64,000 nucleotides of DNA from UBA2387 sp019454665 (GTDB lineage Bacteria > Armatimonadota > Fimbriimonadia > Fimbriimonadales > Fimbriimonadaceae): the NCBI GenBank assembly GCA_045862995.1, contig BTVX01000002.1, forward strand, positions 1 through 64,000, written 5' to 3'. Position 1 is the first letter of the stretch; each line of letters starts with the position of its first letter. This document shows, one piece after another, positions 40,312 to 48,939 of the stretch. The position numbers and the translations under genes were made by a program. A model generated the notes under the pieces. That model saw only the letters and a program-made list of their open reading frames with translations. It made no database searches and was not told where the DNA came from.

Positions 40312-41253
40312 TTAACCACCGAAGTAGTTGAACTCGGAGTCGGGTCGGAAGAAGCACGGGTACTGGGGCACCGAGCCGCCATTGGCGACGCCGGGTGCCC
40401 AGCATCCCCACCAACCTCCGGGAACGCCTCTCGAATTGTAGGAGACGAACGGGTCGCGGTCGCTGGGATTGCCGGCTTCGGAGGTGTCGCCGCCGACGGC
40501 GAACGTCCTTGCCGAAGAGTCGGTGGCGACAAACAGCATATGTCTGCCGTATACCCATGCCGTCGCGCCAAAGTTCCAGAACATTGTGGCACCAATGCCC
40601 TGACCACCATCGTTCGTGCCGGCCTGCGGGTAGCCGCTCGCGTTGAAGGAACAAGGTTCTGCGGTGGTCGAATTGCACAGGAGTCCTGGGTTGCTGGCCG
40701 ATCGTCCCATGTAGTTCTGCTTGCCGGCACCCGACCAGATCAGAGAAAGCTTGCTAGGAGCGGCGATCGAAGAAAGCGAATAGGTGTGCAGAAGGCCGTT
40801 CATCGTCCAAGCCGTCTTGGCGAAGGCGCGGCGCGGGTTGCCCGTGGGGTCGGTGCCGATGCGCTGGTCCGGGGCGCCGGGCGCGGTCCAGATGTCCAGG
40901 CTCTTGAGATACGGCTCCAAGGCGTTCGCCCATTGGATTTTGACCTCGCGCACCAAGGCCGGCGCTCCCCAGCCAGAGGGGTCGTTCTCGGGCATCCAGT
41001 CGGCGGGCGTCGGATGGAACGTGGACCAACGATGCGTGCCGTTGGCGCGGATCGAGTGAGCCAAAGGCAACAAGTCGTCGTTGTCGTTGGCGTAGATGAG
41101 GAAGCCGGTACCCGTTTGCTTGATGCTTGAGAGCGCAGAAGTCTTCTTCGCCGATTCCTTCGCTTGGGCGTAAACGGGGAACAGCATAGCGGCCAAGATC
41201 GCGATGATGGCGATCACGACCAGCAGTTCGATCAGTGTGAAGGCTCGTTTCAT
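40312..41253 (-). CDS. Prepilin-type N-terminal cleavage/methylation protein (pseudopilin)
   Basis: 313 residues from the ATG at 41253, preceded by GAGGAG. The type III signal MKRAFTLIELLVVIAII and FPVYAQAKESAKKTSAL match the pseudopilin at 36301 almost exactly, also at DNA level, so the two are paralogues. The rest is a large globular head rich in Gly, Ser and Trp, with several cysteines (CNSTTAEPC, GCWAP, YPCFF) that may form disulfides outside the inner membrane, and a DSSARTF segment in the place of the H-x9-DG motif. It would be processed and assembled like a minor pilin or T2SS pseudopilin. A 16-base palindrome lies in its leader. Confidence 0.9.
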   Translation of the reverse strand: MKRAFTLIELLVVIAIIAILAAMLFPVYAQAKESAKKTSALSSIKQTGTGFLIYANDNDDLLPLAHSIRANGTHRWSTFHPTPADWMPENDPSGWGAPALVREVKIQWANALEPYLKSLDIWTAPGAPDQRIGTDPTGNPRRAFAKTAWTMNGLLHTYSLSSIAAPSKLSLIWSGAGKQNYMGRSASNPGLLCNSTTAEPCSFNASGYPQAGTNDGGQGIGATMFWNFGATAWVYGRHMLFVATDSSARTFAVGGDTSEAGNPSDRDPFVSYNSRGVPGGWWGCWAPGVANGGSVPQYPCFFRPDSEFNYFGG

Positions 41254-41287
41254 GATGAACTCCTCGCAGTTGCACGACACGAAAGGA

Positions 41288-41303
41288 CCCGCAACGTTGC
41301 GGG
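41288..41303. promoter_or_regulatory. Perfect 16-bp palindrome in the pseudopilin leader
   Basis: CCCGCAACGTTGCGGG reads the same on both strands and starts 35 bases upstream of the pseudopilin ATG. It may be an operator or, in RNA, a six-pair stem with a four-base loop ACGT. The rest of the 210-base gap up to 41463 shows no other clear signal. Confidence 0.45.
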
Positions 41304-41463
41304 ACGGCCTCAAAACCAAACGGTCAAGGCTTGTGGAAATCAACCTGAATGATGGCTCTTATCGGAAATGTCCAATCGTTGGTGCAAATGCCAGTTCAAT
41401 GTTCCATACCGATCGGGAGCGAACGGACATTCCCTAATTGTGAGAATCTTTCGGTCCTCGCGA

Positions 41464-41943
41464 TCAGAATGCTTCGGGCACGGGCGTTCCCGAAGGCGGG
41501 ACGCCATCGGAAGCGGCCTCGGGGGCGGTTGCGTTTGTGGTCGCCGCTTCCGGGGCTGGAGAGACGGTCGTCGTGGAGACATCGAGTGTGGGCGAATCCG
41601 TCGAGACGGTGCGGACGAAGACGAAGGACAACGCAAGCAACAGACACAAGGCGAACACGGCCGCCGCAATCACGACCGCAGACAGGTTCTTGCGTTGCGC
41701 GACGGGAGGGGCCTCGGGACGGTGGCGATCAAGCGCTTGTTTGGCGCGCACCTGCCCGAGCAGGTCGGCTACGGCAGACTCGGGGATCTTGAGGGCCTCG
41801 GCCAAATCGCCCAGCGTGGGCAACGATTGCACCGCCTCGGCCTGCGACTGTTGCCGCTGCCAAAGCTGGACGACCGCATTGGCCTCCTCGTGCGTCATGC
41901 GCTGCGAGACCGGCTCGACTTCGAATTCGCCAGATGGCTGCAT
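41464..41943 (-). CDS. Single-pass membrane protein with N-terminal helical domain
   Basis: 159 residues from the ATG at 41943. Residues 1-75 are helical and cytosolic (MTHEEANAVVQLWQRQQ, then a possible winged-helix or HTH-like part TLGDLAEALKIPESAVADLL). Residues about 88-110 are a membrane helix (VVIAAAVFALCLLLALSFVF). The rest is a Thr/Pro/Ala-rich periplasmic tail. The layout is like a membrane-tethered regulator or anti-sigma-type protein, but no specific family is recognised. It is divergent from the PLP enzyme gene across 133 bases. Confidence 0.65.
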   Translation of the reverse strand: MQPSGEFEVEPVSQRMTHEEANAVVQLWQRQQSQAEAVQSLPTLGDLAEALKIPESAVADLLGQVRAKQALDRHRPEAPPVAQRKNLSAVVIAAAVFALCLLLALSFVFVRTVSTDSPTLDVSTTTVSPAPEAATTNATAPEAASDGVPPSGTPVPEAF

Positions 41944-42076
41944 TTGCACTCTGTTATAGCCGAAGAACCCGGCGTCTGTAGGTCCCGGCAGGGTCAAACC
42001 GCCAATCTGGCCCGCAGAGTCCTGAATCGTTTGGGTCCGGCGGTGCATCCTTTACCTTGGACTCAACGGTGAGACC

Positions 42077-43366
42077 ATGACAGACCAACCTCAGTATCGA
42101 GACCGATCCGTCCTCATCCACGGCAAATTCAAGAGCGAAAAGTGGGACTTCGAGGACCACATCACGCCTCCCGTCACCACCTCGACGGCGTTTAGGCTCC
42201 GCAGCGCCGAGCGCGGCGCCGAGGGCTTCAAGCAGTTCGCCAACCCCGAACTCGACCGCGCGACAACCCACCCGATCTACATCTACGAACGGCTCGACGA
42301 CCCCTGCCAAGGGCTGCTCGAAGAGACATTGGCTTTCGCCGAGAAGGGCGAAATCGCGGTTTCCTTCGCCACGGGCATGGCTGCGATCAGCGCGGCCATC
42401 GGCATTCACGTGAAGGCCGGCGACCACATCGTGCTGCACAAGACGATCTATGGCTGCACCTATGGCTTGGTCACCCATTGGCTCAAGCGGTTCGGCGTCG
42501 AGCACACGTTCGCCGACTTTCTCACGCCCGGTGGCCTTGCGGCGGCGATCCGCCCCGAGACCCGCGTCGTGTACTTCGAGACGCCCTGCAACCCCACGCT
42601 CGATTTGGTGGACGTGCGCGCCGTGGCCAAAGAAGTCCACGAGATCAACGCCTCCCGAGTTCCGGAAGAGCGCATCGCGACCATTGTGGACAATACCTTC
42701 GCCACGCCGTTCTGCCAACGTCCGCTCACGATGGGGATGGATTTCGTGGTCCATTCGCTGACCAAGAACCTCGGCGGGTTCGGGACGAGCATGGGCGGCG
42801 TCGTGATCGGCCCGCGCAGCAGCGAGACCGAACTGCTCCTGTTCCGCAAAGACTTCGGTGGCTCGATCGCCCCGGACGTGGCTTGGAAGGTCCTGAACTA
42901 CGGGGTCCCCACGCTGGCCCTGCGGTTGGAGCGGCAACAGCAGATCGCTCGGCGAGTGGCCGAGTTCCTCGACCTGCACCCGAAGGTGAAAAACGTGCGA
43001 TACCCGGGCCTCGACTCGTTCCCGCAAGCCGAACTCGCGCGCGAGCAGATGCGGGACATTGACGGCAACTTCGCGCCCGGCTCGATGCTCTACTTCGAGA
43101 TGGAGGGCGATGCCGCGGAGTCCTACGATCGGGCCGTGCGGGTCATCAACCGCATCGCTGAGCGGGCGTTGTGCGTGACGTTGGCGGTGAGCCTCGGGCA
43201 GATTCGGACGCTGATCGAGCATCCGGCGTCCATGACGCACAGCGTCATCCCGCCCGAAGACCAACTGCGCGCCGGCATCTTCCCGGGTGGCATTCGTCTA
43301 TCGCTGGGCATCGAGGACCCAGGCGACATCCTGACCGACCTTGAGGACGCCCTCGCGCGCGCCTGA
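42077..43366 (+). CDS. Cys/Met-metabolism PLP-dependent enzyme (cystathionine gamma-synthase/lyase or O-acylhomoserine sulfhydrylase type)
   Basis: 429 residues, fold type I PLP enzyme of the transsulfuration family. The PLP phosphate and ring contacts are in FATGMAAISAAIG and YGCTYGL. ETPCNPTLDLVD, VDNTFATPF and the Schiff-base lysine in HSLTKNLGGFG follow in order. The C-terminal domain ends with SLGQIRTLIEHPASMTHS, typical of the group. These enzymes swap or remove sulfur groups on homoserine or cysteine skeletons; which reaction is used cannot be told from motifs alone. The length, slightly above 400, fits sulfhydrylases or methionine gamma-lyases. GGTGAG upstream of the ATG is a plausible ribosome-binding site. 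Confidence 0.9.
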   Translation: MTDQPQYRDRSVLIHGKFKSEKWDFEDHITPPVTTSTAFRLRSAERGAEGFKQFANPELDRATTHPIYIYERLDDPCQGLLEETLAFAEKGEIAVSFATGMAAISAAIGIHVKAGDHIVLHKTIYGCTYGLVTHWLKRFGVEHTFADFLTPGGLAAAIRPETRVVYFETPCNPTLDLVDVRAVAKEVHEINASRVPEERIATIVDNTFATPFCQRPLTMGMDFVVHSLTKNLGGFGTSMGGVVIGPRSSETELLLFRKDFGGSIAPDVAWKVLNYGVPTLALRLERQQQIARRVAEFLDLHPKVKNVRYPGLDSFPQAELAREQMRDIDGNFAPGSMLYFEMEGDAAESYDRAVRVINRIAERALCVTLAVSLGQIRTLIEHPASMTHSVIPPEDQLRAGIFPGGIRLSLGIEDPGDILTDLEDALARA

Positions 43367-43417
43367 GTGCCTCGGGGACCGGACAAGACCCGCCTGAGAA
43401 CGGACGCCGGAACTTGC

Positions 43418-43734
43418 CTACATTCCGAGTGGGCCTACGGGGCCATCGGCACAGCCGTCAACCGCGCGCGGCGTTGTCGCCAGCGGCGCCATGGCGAGCT
43501 TGTCGGCGTACTCGGGAAAGCCCAGCGGGTCGCCCGACGCCAGCCCGGTGTCGGCCTCTTCGAACGAGCCGGGGTCGAACGTGAGCTCGATGTGCTTGGC
43601 CGCGCCCTGCCGGTGGTGGTGGCTGCAATTCGGGCACACGCCGAGCGCCTCGTCGAGTTCGCTCTTCAGCAGAATTTTTTGCACCCGAGGCACTGGCAAA
43701 ACGCCCCGTCGGCGCCCCGTCCTTCCGTCCGCAT
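43418..43734 (-). pseudogene. accD: accD fragment with a frameshift and missing C-terminal three quarters
   Basis: Starting at the ATG at 43734 the frame reads MRTEGRGADGAFCQCLGCKK, then shifts at a run of six A (T at 43675-43680). One extra base restores KILLKSELDEALGVCPNC, which is the zinc-ribbon start of acetyl-CoA carboxylase beta subunit, followed by SFEEADTGLASGDPLGF and YADKLA as in AccD. The frame then ends at 43418 after only about 80 AccD-like residues, where a full AccD has 280 or more. The carboxyltransferase domain is absent. It lies between two convergently oriented genes. It is a decayed copy, unless the frameshift is a sequencing error and the zinc-ribbon fragment has a new use. 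Confidence 0.7.
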
Positions 43735-43774
43735 ATGGTGGGAGCATACCTTGCGCACGGCCTACGGCCGTGGC

Positions 43775-44968
43775 TCAAGGCAGGCCTGGCACACGTTGTC
43801 CGCCAGTCCGTGCTTCGCGGGCCAGCCCTTGGGCGAGGGGCCGATCGGCGATGTAGGGCGTCCCCGCGATCCACACCAATCCGCCCTCCGGGTCGTAGTC
43901 GGCGATCGCCCGCAAGGAATCGCGAACCAGCAATGCACGAAACAGGTGGTTGGCTTGGACTGAGCCAGGGTTTGCTGGTCTGAGCGTTCCGCTTGCTCCT
44001 TTGAAACTCCAAACCCCGTCCGTCGTCGGTGAGAGCGGCTCCTTCGAGGGACCGCTGGTTCGTCCGGCGGCCTTGGGGAAGAGGTTCCGTCCCCCGCCGA
44101 CGATCCGACCAGTCCGCATGCACACGTACACTGTGATCCAGTCGTGTGCGTCGCTGGCCAGCGGATTAAGGAACCCGGCCTGGTAACAGACGATCGGTTG
44201 CTGCTTGGCGGCTGTCTCCCTGTGCCAAGGGGTCAGGTTGGGATGGGGTCCCGGCTTGAGCACCATGACGTGCCTTTCGCCCCTCATCGCCTGCGCTAGA
44301 CCATACGTCGTTTGCGCCGCGAAGGCTCGCTCGGCGATCTCCTGGCAATCCGCATCGGTGAGAAGCTGCTGGATGTTTTCGGGCCGATAGTCCAGATCCC
44401 GCATTCCATAGTTCTCGCACGAGAACGAGGATAGGATTCCAAGATACGGGTTGATCTTGATGGTGTAGTGGGTGTCGAACAGGCCGCCGATCTTGCATCC
44501 TCCGAATTTGACGACGATGCCGAACTCCCAGCCCCGGTCGTTGCCGTAGCCGGTGAGATTGGCGCGGACGGTCTCGAACTCCACGAAGCGACCCTTTTCG
44601 CCCCACAACGCCCGCAACACCCGGAAAGCCGAAGCTTCGCAAGCAGACCGATCGAAAGGCACACCGGGCGGAGGCATAGCGCTCCGGTGGACCGATCTTA
44701 TGTGAGTGAGTTCGCCCACATCTTTGATCAATCCGTAGCGGTATCCGACACCGTCGCAAGAGACCGTGACCCTGTCCCCAGCTCTTAGCACTGGATTGTC
44801 CTCTTCCCGAATAGGGCCATCGCCAAAAGCCCGAGCCAAGTCAGTAGCACCTTCGCCGATCAGGCTCGCGTTGATCATGGAATACACAACGTGCCGGTCG
44901 TCTCGCGCAAGTGCCGACGAAGCAAGAGCTATGATCAGACTGAAGAACATAAAGTAGCATTTTTTCAT
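43775..44968 (-). CDS. Secreted protein, unknown function
   Basis: 397 residues from the ATG at 44968, preceded by GGAGG at 6 bases. The signal peptide is MKKCYFMFFSLIIALASSALA. The mature protein contains several cysteines, a central beta-rich part (WEFGIVVKFGGCKIGGLFDTHYTIKINPY) and no catalytic motif I can name. The base composition is visibly more A+T-rich near its start than in neighbouring genes. It lies 64 bases downstream of another secreted unknown protein and probably forms an operon with it. Confidence 0.75.
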   Translation of the reverse strand: MKKCYFMFFSLIIALASSALARDDRHVVYSMINASLIGEGATDLARAFGDGPIREEDNPVLRAGDRVTVSCDGVGYRYGLIKDVGELTHIRSVHRSAMPPPGVPFDRSACEASAFRVLRALWGEKGRFVEFETVRANLTGYGNDRGWEFGIVVKFGGCKIGGLFDTHYTIKINPYLGILSSFSCENYGMRDLDYRPENIQQLLTDADCQEIAERAFAAQTTYGLAQAMRGERHVMVLKPGPHPNLTPWHRETAAKQQPIVCYQAGFLNPLASDAHDWITVYVCMRTGRIVGGGRNLFPKAAGRTSGPSKEPLSPTTDGVWSFKGASGTLRPANPGSVQANHLFRALLVRDSLRAIADYDPEGGLVWIAGTPYIADRPLAQGLAREARTGGQRVPGLP

Positions 44969-45032
44969 AACATCCTCCCCAGGTAAAGCCAGTAGATTGA
45001 ACCAGGGGTTGGCAATCCTTGGTAAACAAACT

Positions 45033-46358
45033 TCAGCGTAGTATTGAGTCGCCAACGACAGTGGGTAGAACTGTCACAACTTGAACCATGGCGGGGTCAC
45101 TGTCTGTTGCAGGAATGAGCGTCATTGCAACGGGCCTGAACTGAACATGAGTCCCGTCAAGGGCCGTCAGAATCGAAGTGGACCCACCACGTGCATAAAG
45201 GGCGAATAAGTCTGCATGGTCAGCGAGAGTAGCGTCTGGCAAGCGCCCGACGTACTCCGAAATTGTGAACGTTCCCTCCAGCTGAAACCCTTTCGGCTTG
45301 TCGAGCAAATTCCAAGTGTAGCTACTCACGTTCGCGCTGAATCCCAAGAAGGCCCGCCCCTGGGAGGTTGGACCGATTCCGAAGGAAGCCGCGGCTACCT
45401 CGGGCGGTGCCCCGGTAAGGGTGCGGCAACTCCAGAGACCGACAAATTGAAATGCCGGAAGCGGATCGTTCGGGTTCGCGTTCTTCGCCTGAACTCTTTG
45501 GTAAACACTCGGATCGAACTGGATCACGTGATCTCCAGCGGACTGGGGAACGTTCGGCTTGTAGAACGAATCGTAGATCGAAGTGGGATCGCCATGTGGG
45601 GTGGCTGCGAACATGGTTGCCCCGGTCAACCGATCCAAGACTTGTTGCCGGGTTTCGGAAACAGAAGCTGCAGCCGAGGGCGACACCTGAAACGTCCCGT
45701 GCGACCGCTTGCCGAACGCGTCGCAGAGGGCGATGCTCACATCCTTGAATCCCAGCAGATCAAACAGTTGCATCCATTGGGGGCTTCCCTCACTGCCGTC
45801 CTCGTTGTATCTAGCCCCAAGCAATTGGAGGCGGTTGTAGGCGACAAAAGTGAATTGAGGCTTGAAATCCGAAACGACATCAGTCCCGGAACCGCTTCCG
45901 GGAAGAATGTAGTCGAATTCGAAAGTTGCTTCCGGTTTGACCTTGATCTCGGCACCGTCGTTCCACCAAGTCGTGGCGATCCGGAATCTGAAGGAGGGGT
46001 ACGAGTTGGGGTGACTCGGAAGCGGGTAGGTCTCGGATTCTGAGTGGACGATCTCCTCGGCGCCGGAAGGGGAGACCAGCTTTAGGACGACGTTCTTGAT
46101 TCGTGGGGTCCCTTGCAGAACCTTGGGGCCAGGTTGTGGTGGGTCCTCGCCTGGGATCACTGGAACCGGACTGACGAAGACGTTCAGTACAAGTTCGACA
46201 TTCGTGCCGGATAGCTTCTGATTCTCCTTAACTACGCCGCCGATGGAGTATCCGTATTCAAGGCTGCTGACGTTCCAAACTTGCACTCTCTTCGGCGGAC
46301 CCTGCGAAAACGCAAGGCTCCAACCGAGGGCTAGTACCCAATGAAAAGTCAGGTTCAT
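45033..46358 (-). CDS. Secreted protein, unknown function
   Basis: 441 residues from the ATG at 46358. Signal peptide (FHWVLALGWSLAFSQG). The mature part is beta-rich with proline-rich loops (VPVIPGEDPPQPGPKVLQG), and includes a central stretch with DHVIQFDPSVYQ and FVGLWSCRTLTGAPPEVAAASFG, in which a Cys follows a Trp-Ser. The region has lower G+C than its surroundings. I do not recognise a family; the WSCRTL stretch could suggest a CHAT/caspase-like surface, but that is a guess. It is followed by a second secreted protein gene. The 212 bases upstream to 46570 contain no gene. Confidence 0.7.
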   Translation of the reverse strand: MNLTFHWVLALGWSLAFSQGPPKRVQVWNVSSLEYGYSIGGVVKENQKLSGTNVELVLNVFVSPVPVIPGEDPPQPGPKVLQGTPRIKNVVLKLVSPSGAEEIVHSESETYPLPSHPNSYPSFRFRIATTWWNDGAEIKVKPEATFEFDYILPGSGSGTDVVSDFKPQFTFVAYNRLQLLGARYNEDGSEGSPQWMQLFDLLGFKDVSIALCDAFGKRSHGTFQVSPSAAASVSETRQQVLDRLTGATMFAATPHGDPTSIYDSFYKPNVPQSAGDHVIQFDPSVYQRVQAKNANPNDPLPAFQFVGLWSCRTLTGAPPEVAAASFGIGPTSQGRAFLGFSANVSSYTWNLLDKPKGFQLEGTFTISEYVGRLPDATLADHADLFALYARGGSTSILTALDGTHVQFRPVAMTLIPATDSDPAMVQVVTVLPTVVGDSILR

Positions 46359-46570
46359 CCAGCGGCGGCGTCTCCACGGGCTTGTTTCCCTACGGTTCCT
46401 TGGTAGATCAAGCAACACACGCTGAGGATACACTTGATCGTGAGGCCTTATTGGGCATTTGGTCCCGTTTGGACTCAATCGTTTGCGCGTAGGACGCGGC
46501 TGAATCGGTTGTCATGCCGGCCCATGGGCTGAACTAGACCCAGGTTCATTGGCTGCAACAATCAGCCCGC

Positions 46571-47800
46571 CTACTTGGCCATCGGGACAGCCGTCAACCG
46601 CCGCTCCGCCACCGGCTGACCCTCCGGCGGGTCAACCCACTTCCCGTCCGCCCGCAGCAGCGCGATCAGTTCGGCCACCCCGTCCTTCTGATCAATGTTC
46701 GCCTTCACCACCTCCCGCTTCCGATACAGCGCGATCTTGCCACCCGCCTTGCCCACGTAGCCATAATCCGCATCCGCCATTTCCCCAGGGCCGTTCACGA
46801 TGCAGCCCATCACGGCGATGTCCAGCCCCACCAAGTGGCGCGTCGCCTCGCGCACCTCGTGCAACACGGTCGGCAGATCGAACTTAGTCCGCCCGCAAGA
46901 GGGGCACGCGATGTATTCCACCTTGGTCTTGCGCAAGCCCAGCGACTGCAGAATGTCGTAGCACACGGGCAATTCCCGCACCGGATCCTCCGAAAGGCTC
47001 ACCCGGATGGTGTCGCCGATGCCCTCGTTGAGCAGCGTCGCGATGCCCGACGTAGACTTGATGCGCGCGTAATCCCCGTCGCCCGCCTCGGTCACGCCAA
47101 GGTGCAGCGGATAATCCATCCCCAGTTCGTCCATCCGGTTCACCATCAGCCGGTTCGCCGCGACCATAATGGGCACACGGCTGGCTTTCAGCGAGATCAC
47201 CAGGTTGCGGAAGCCGTGCTTCTCGCAGATCTGCAGGTACTCGATCGCGCTCTCGACCATGCCGTCCGGCGTGTCGCCGTAGGTCACCAGCATGCGCTCG
47301 GCCAGCGACCCGTGGTTCACCCCGATCCGCATGGCGATGCCGCGCCGCTTCACCGCTTCGATGACGGGGACGAGCGACTCCTCGATGGCGGCGCGCTCGG
47401 CCTCGTGCTCCTCGGGGCTGTACTCCTCGCGGTTGGTGTGCTTGCGGAACACGAACAGGCCGGGATTGATGCGCACCTTGTGCACGTACTTGGCCACCTC
47501 GACGGCGATGTCGGTGCCCTGGTGGTGGACGTCGGCGACCAGCGGCACGTCGCGGTAGCGCTCGCGCACTTTGGCCTTGATGGCCTCCAGACAGCGGGCC
47601 TCGTCCAGCGTCGGGGTGGTCACGCGCACGATCTCGCTGCCCTGGCGGTGCATGGCGATGATCTGCTCGACGCAACCCTCGATGTTGCGCGTCTCCTCGG
47701 TGATCATGGACTGGACGACCACGGGATGGCCGCCGCCGATGACGACGTCGCCGACTCGAACCGCGCGGGTGGCTCGCCTTTCGTAACTGATTGGGCGCAT
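46571..47800 (-). CDS. ispG: 4-hydroxy-3-methylbut-2-en-1-yl diphosphate synthase
   Basis: 409 residues. It converts methylerythritol cyclodiphosphate to HMBPP in the non-mevalonate isoprenoid pathway, using a [4Fe-4S] cluster. The N-terminal TIM-barrel starts VVVQSMITEETRN and contains VADVHHQG and VRINPG. The C-terminal cluster ligands are Cys299, Cys302 (CPSCGR), Cys333 and Glu340 (GCIVNGPGE). The length matches the short (bacterial two-domain) form. Its start is 59 bases from the divergent gene at 47860, and TATAGT at 47808-47813 lies in that space. An Fe-S donor such as the NifU-like protein at 29987 would be required. Confidence 0.97.
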   Translation of the reverse strand: MRPISYERRATRAVRVGDVVIGGGHPVVVQSMITEETRNIEGCVEQIIAMHRQGSEIVRVTTPTLDEARCLEAIKAKVRERYRDVPLVADVHHQGTDIAVEVAKYVHKVRINPGLFVFRKHTNREEYSPEEHEAERAAIEESLVPVIEAVKRRGIAMRIGVNHGSLAERMLVTYGDTPDGMVESAIEYLQICEKHGFRNLVISLKASRVPIMVAANRLMVNRMDELGMDYPLHLGVTEAGDGDYARIKSTSGIATLLNEGIGDTIRVSLSEDPVRELPVCYDILQSLGLRKTKVEYIACPSCGRTKFDLPTVLHEVREATRHLVGLDIAVMGCIVNGPGEMADADYGYVGKAGGKIALYRKREVVKANIDQKDGVAELIALLRADGKWVDPPEGQPVAERRLTAVPMAK

Positions 47801-47859
47801 GCTGGTCTATAGTCTACGCGAGCGGGTACGCAAACGGCCCGAGGATGAGGAACAGACCC

Positions 47860-48825
47860 ATGACCGCGCTGCTGTTGGGATTGATCGGATGGTCGTTGCA
47901 GGTGACCGACACCCGCGAGATGGACATCGTACGCGCCACCGAGATCAAGCGCCGCAACATCGAGGCGATGGGCCACAAGCCGACGGCTCAGGAACTCGCC
48001 GCGCTCGGCACCATGGAGCGCCACGTCGCAGACGCCCGAGTGCTGGTCAACAGTTTGAACGAGATCATCGCCATTCTCACCGAACCCAGCCAGGTCCGGC
48101 TCCAGCGCGAGTACGCGGACCTGCGCAACCAGGCCCAGTCTGTGATTGACGCCTACGTGCCCAGCCGGGCGAGCGCCGCCCAGATGCTTGCGGCCGTGCA
48201 AGGCTACGTCCAAAAGGGACCGGAGGTCGCCAAGCAACTCGCCACGCTCCGCACGACCGTCTCGGAACGCCGGTTCAAGTTCTATGCCGAGGGGTTGCTG
48301 ACGCCGTCCTATGAAATCGAAGTGGTCGGCACGCCCTCGGGCGATGGCTCGCTCGGGTTTTCGGCCGAGGGGGTCTCGTTGCGCGTGTCGGGGCAGCGGC
48401 TCCGCGTGGCCAGGCCCGTTATCGTATGCACCCCGATGGACAGCCGTCTGGTCTCGGCATATGGGATGCTGCGCCAACGCGACACGACGATCCTCGAGTT
48501 TGGCCCCGACCTGCTCAAGTACCACCAAAAGGACCCCTTGCGGGTTTTCACCTGGCGCAAGACGGCCGAATCGTTCACGTGGAAAGAGTATTGGCGCGGG
48601 GAGCAGACCTCCGGGGCGACCTACTCGGGGGAGGACGGCCCCCCGCAGCGAACCGCGAGCCTCTGCACCTTGGAGGTCGCACAGCCCGTCGTGGACGTGA
48701 ACTTCGTGGTCGAAGGCAAGACGACGTGGTCGCTGGAGTCGCAGTACAAAGACGAGGCTTCGCGGGTTCGAACGGAAACCCATGCCGTGGCAGGCACGAT
48801 CCGCGTGCGGATCTTCTGCATCTAG
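47860..48825 (+). CDS. Probably exported protein, unknown function
   Basis: 321 residues from the ATG at 47860, chosen because GAGG sits 9 bases upstream; an ATG 15 bases earlier has no usable ribosome-binding site. The N-terminus MTALLLGLIGWSLQVTD is a weak signal peptide. Residues 20-125 are helical and coiled (ERHVADARVLVNSLNEIIAI). The rest is beta-rich (SLGFSAEGVSLRVSGQRLRVA). It has no recognised family. It is transcribed away from ispG, with TATAGT at 47808-47813 as a possible -10 element. Confidence 0.7.
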   Translation: MTALLLGLIGWSLQVTDTREMDIVRATEIKRRNIEAMGHKPTAQELAALGTMERHVADARVLVNSLNEIIAILTEPSQVRLQREYADLRNQAQSVIDAYVPSRASAAQMLAAVQGYVQKGPEVAKQLATLRTTVSERRFKFYAEGLLTPSYEIEVVGTPSGDGSLGFSAEGVSLRVSGQRLRVARPVIVCTPMDSRLVSAYGMLRQRDTTILEFGPDLLKYHQKDPLRVFTWRKTAESFTWKEYWRGEQTSGATYSGEDGPPQRTASLCTLEVAQPVVDVNFVVEGKTTWSLESQYKDEASRVRTETHAVAGTIRVRIFCI

Positions 48826-48939
48826 AGAGAGGCGCGCCCCGCTTCTGGAGTACTCCGCGCTGTCAACCCCTGAAGGTCCTCTTCCGATCTTCACGAGGGG
48901 ACGACCTTGGTCGAATGGCGCGATGCGGCCATGCGCGCC

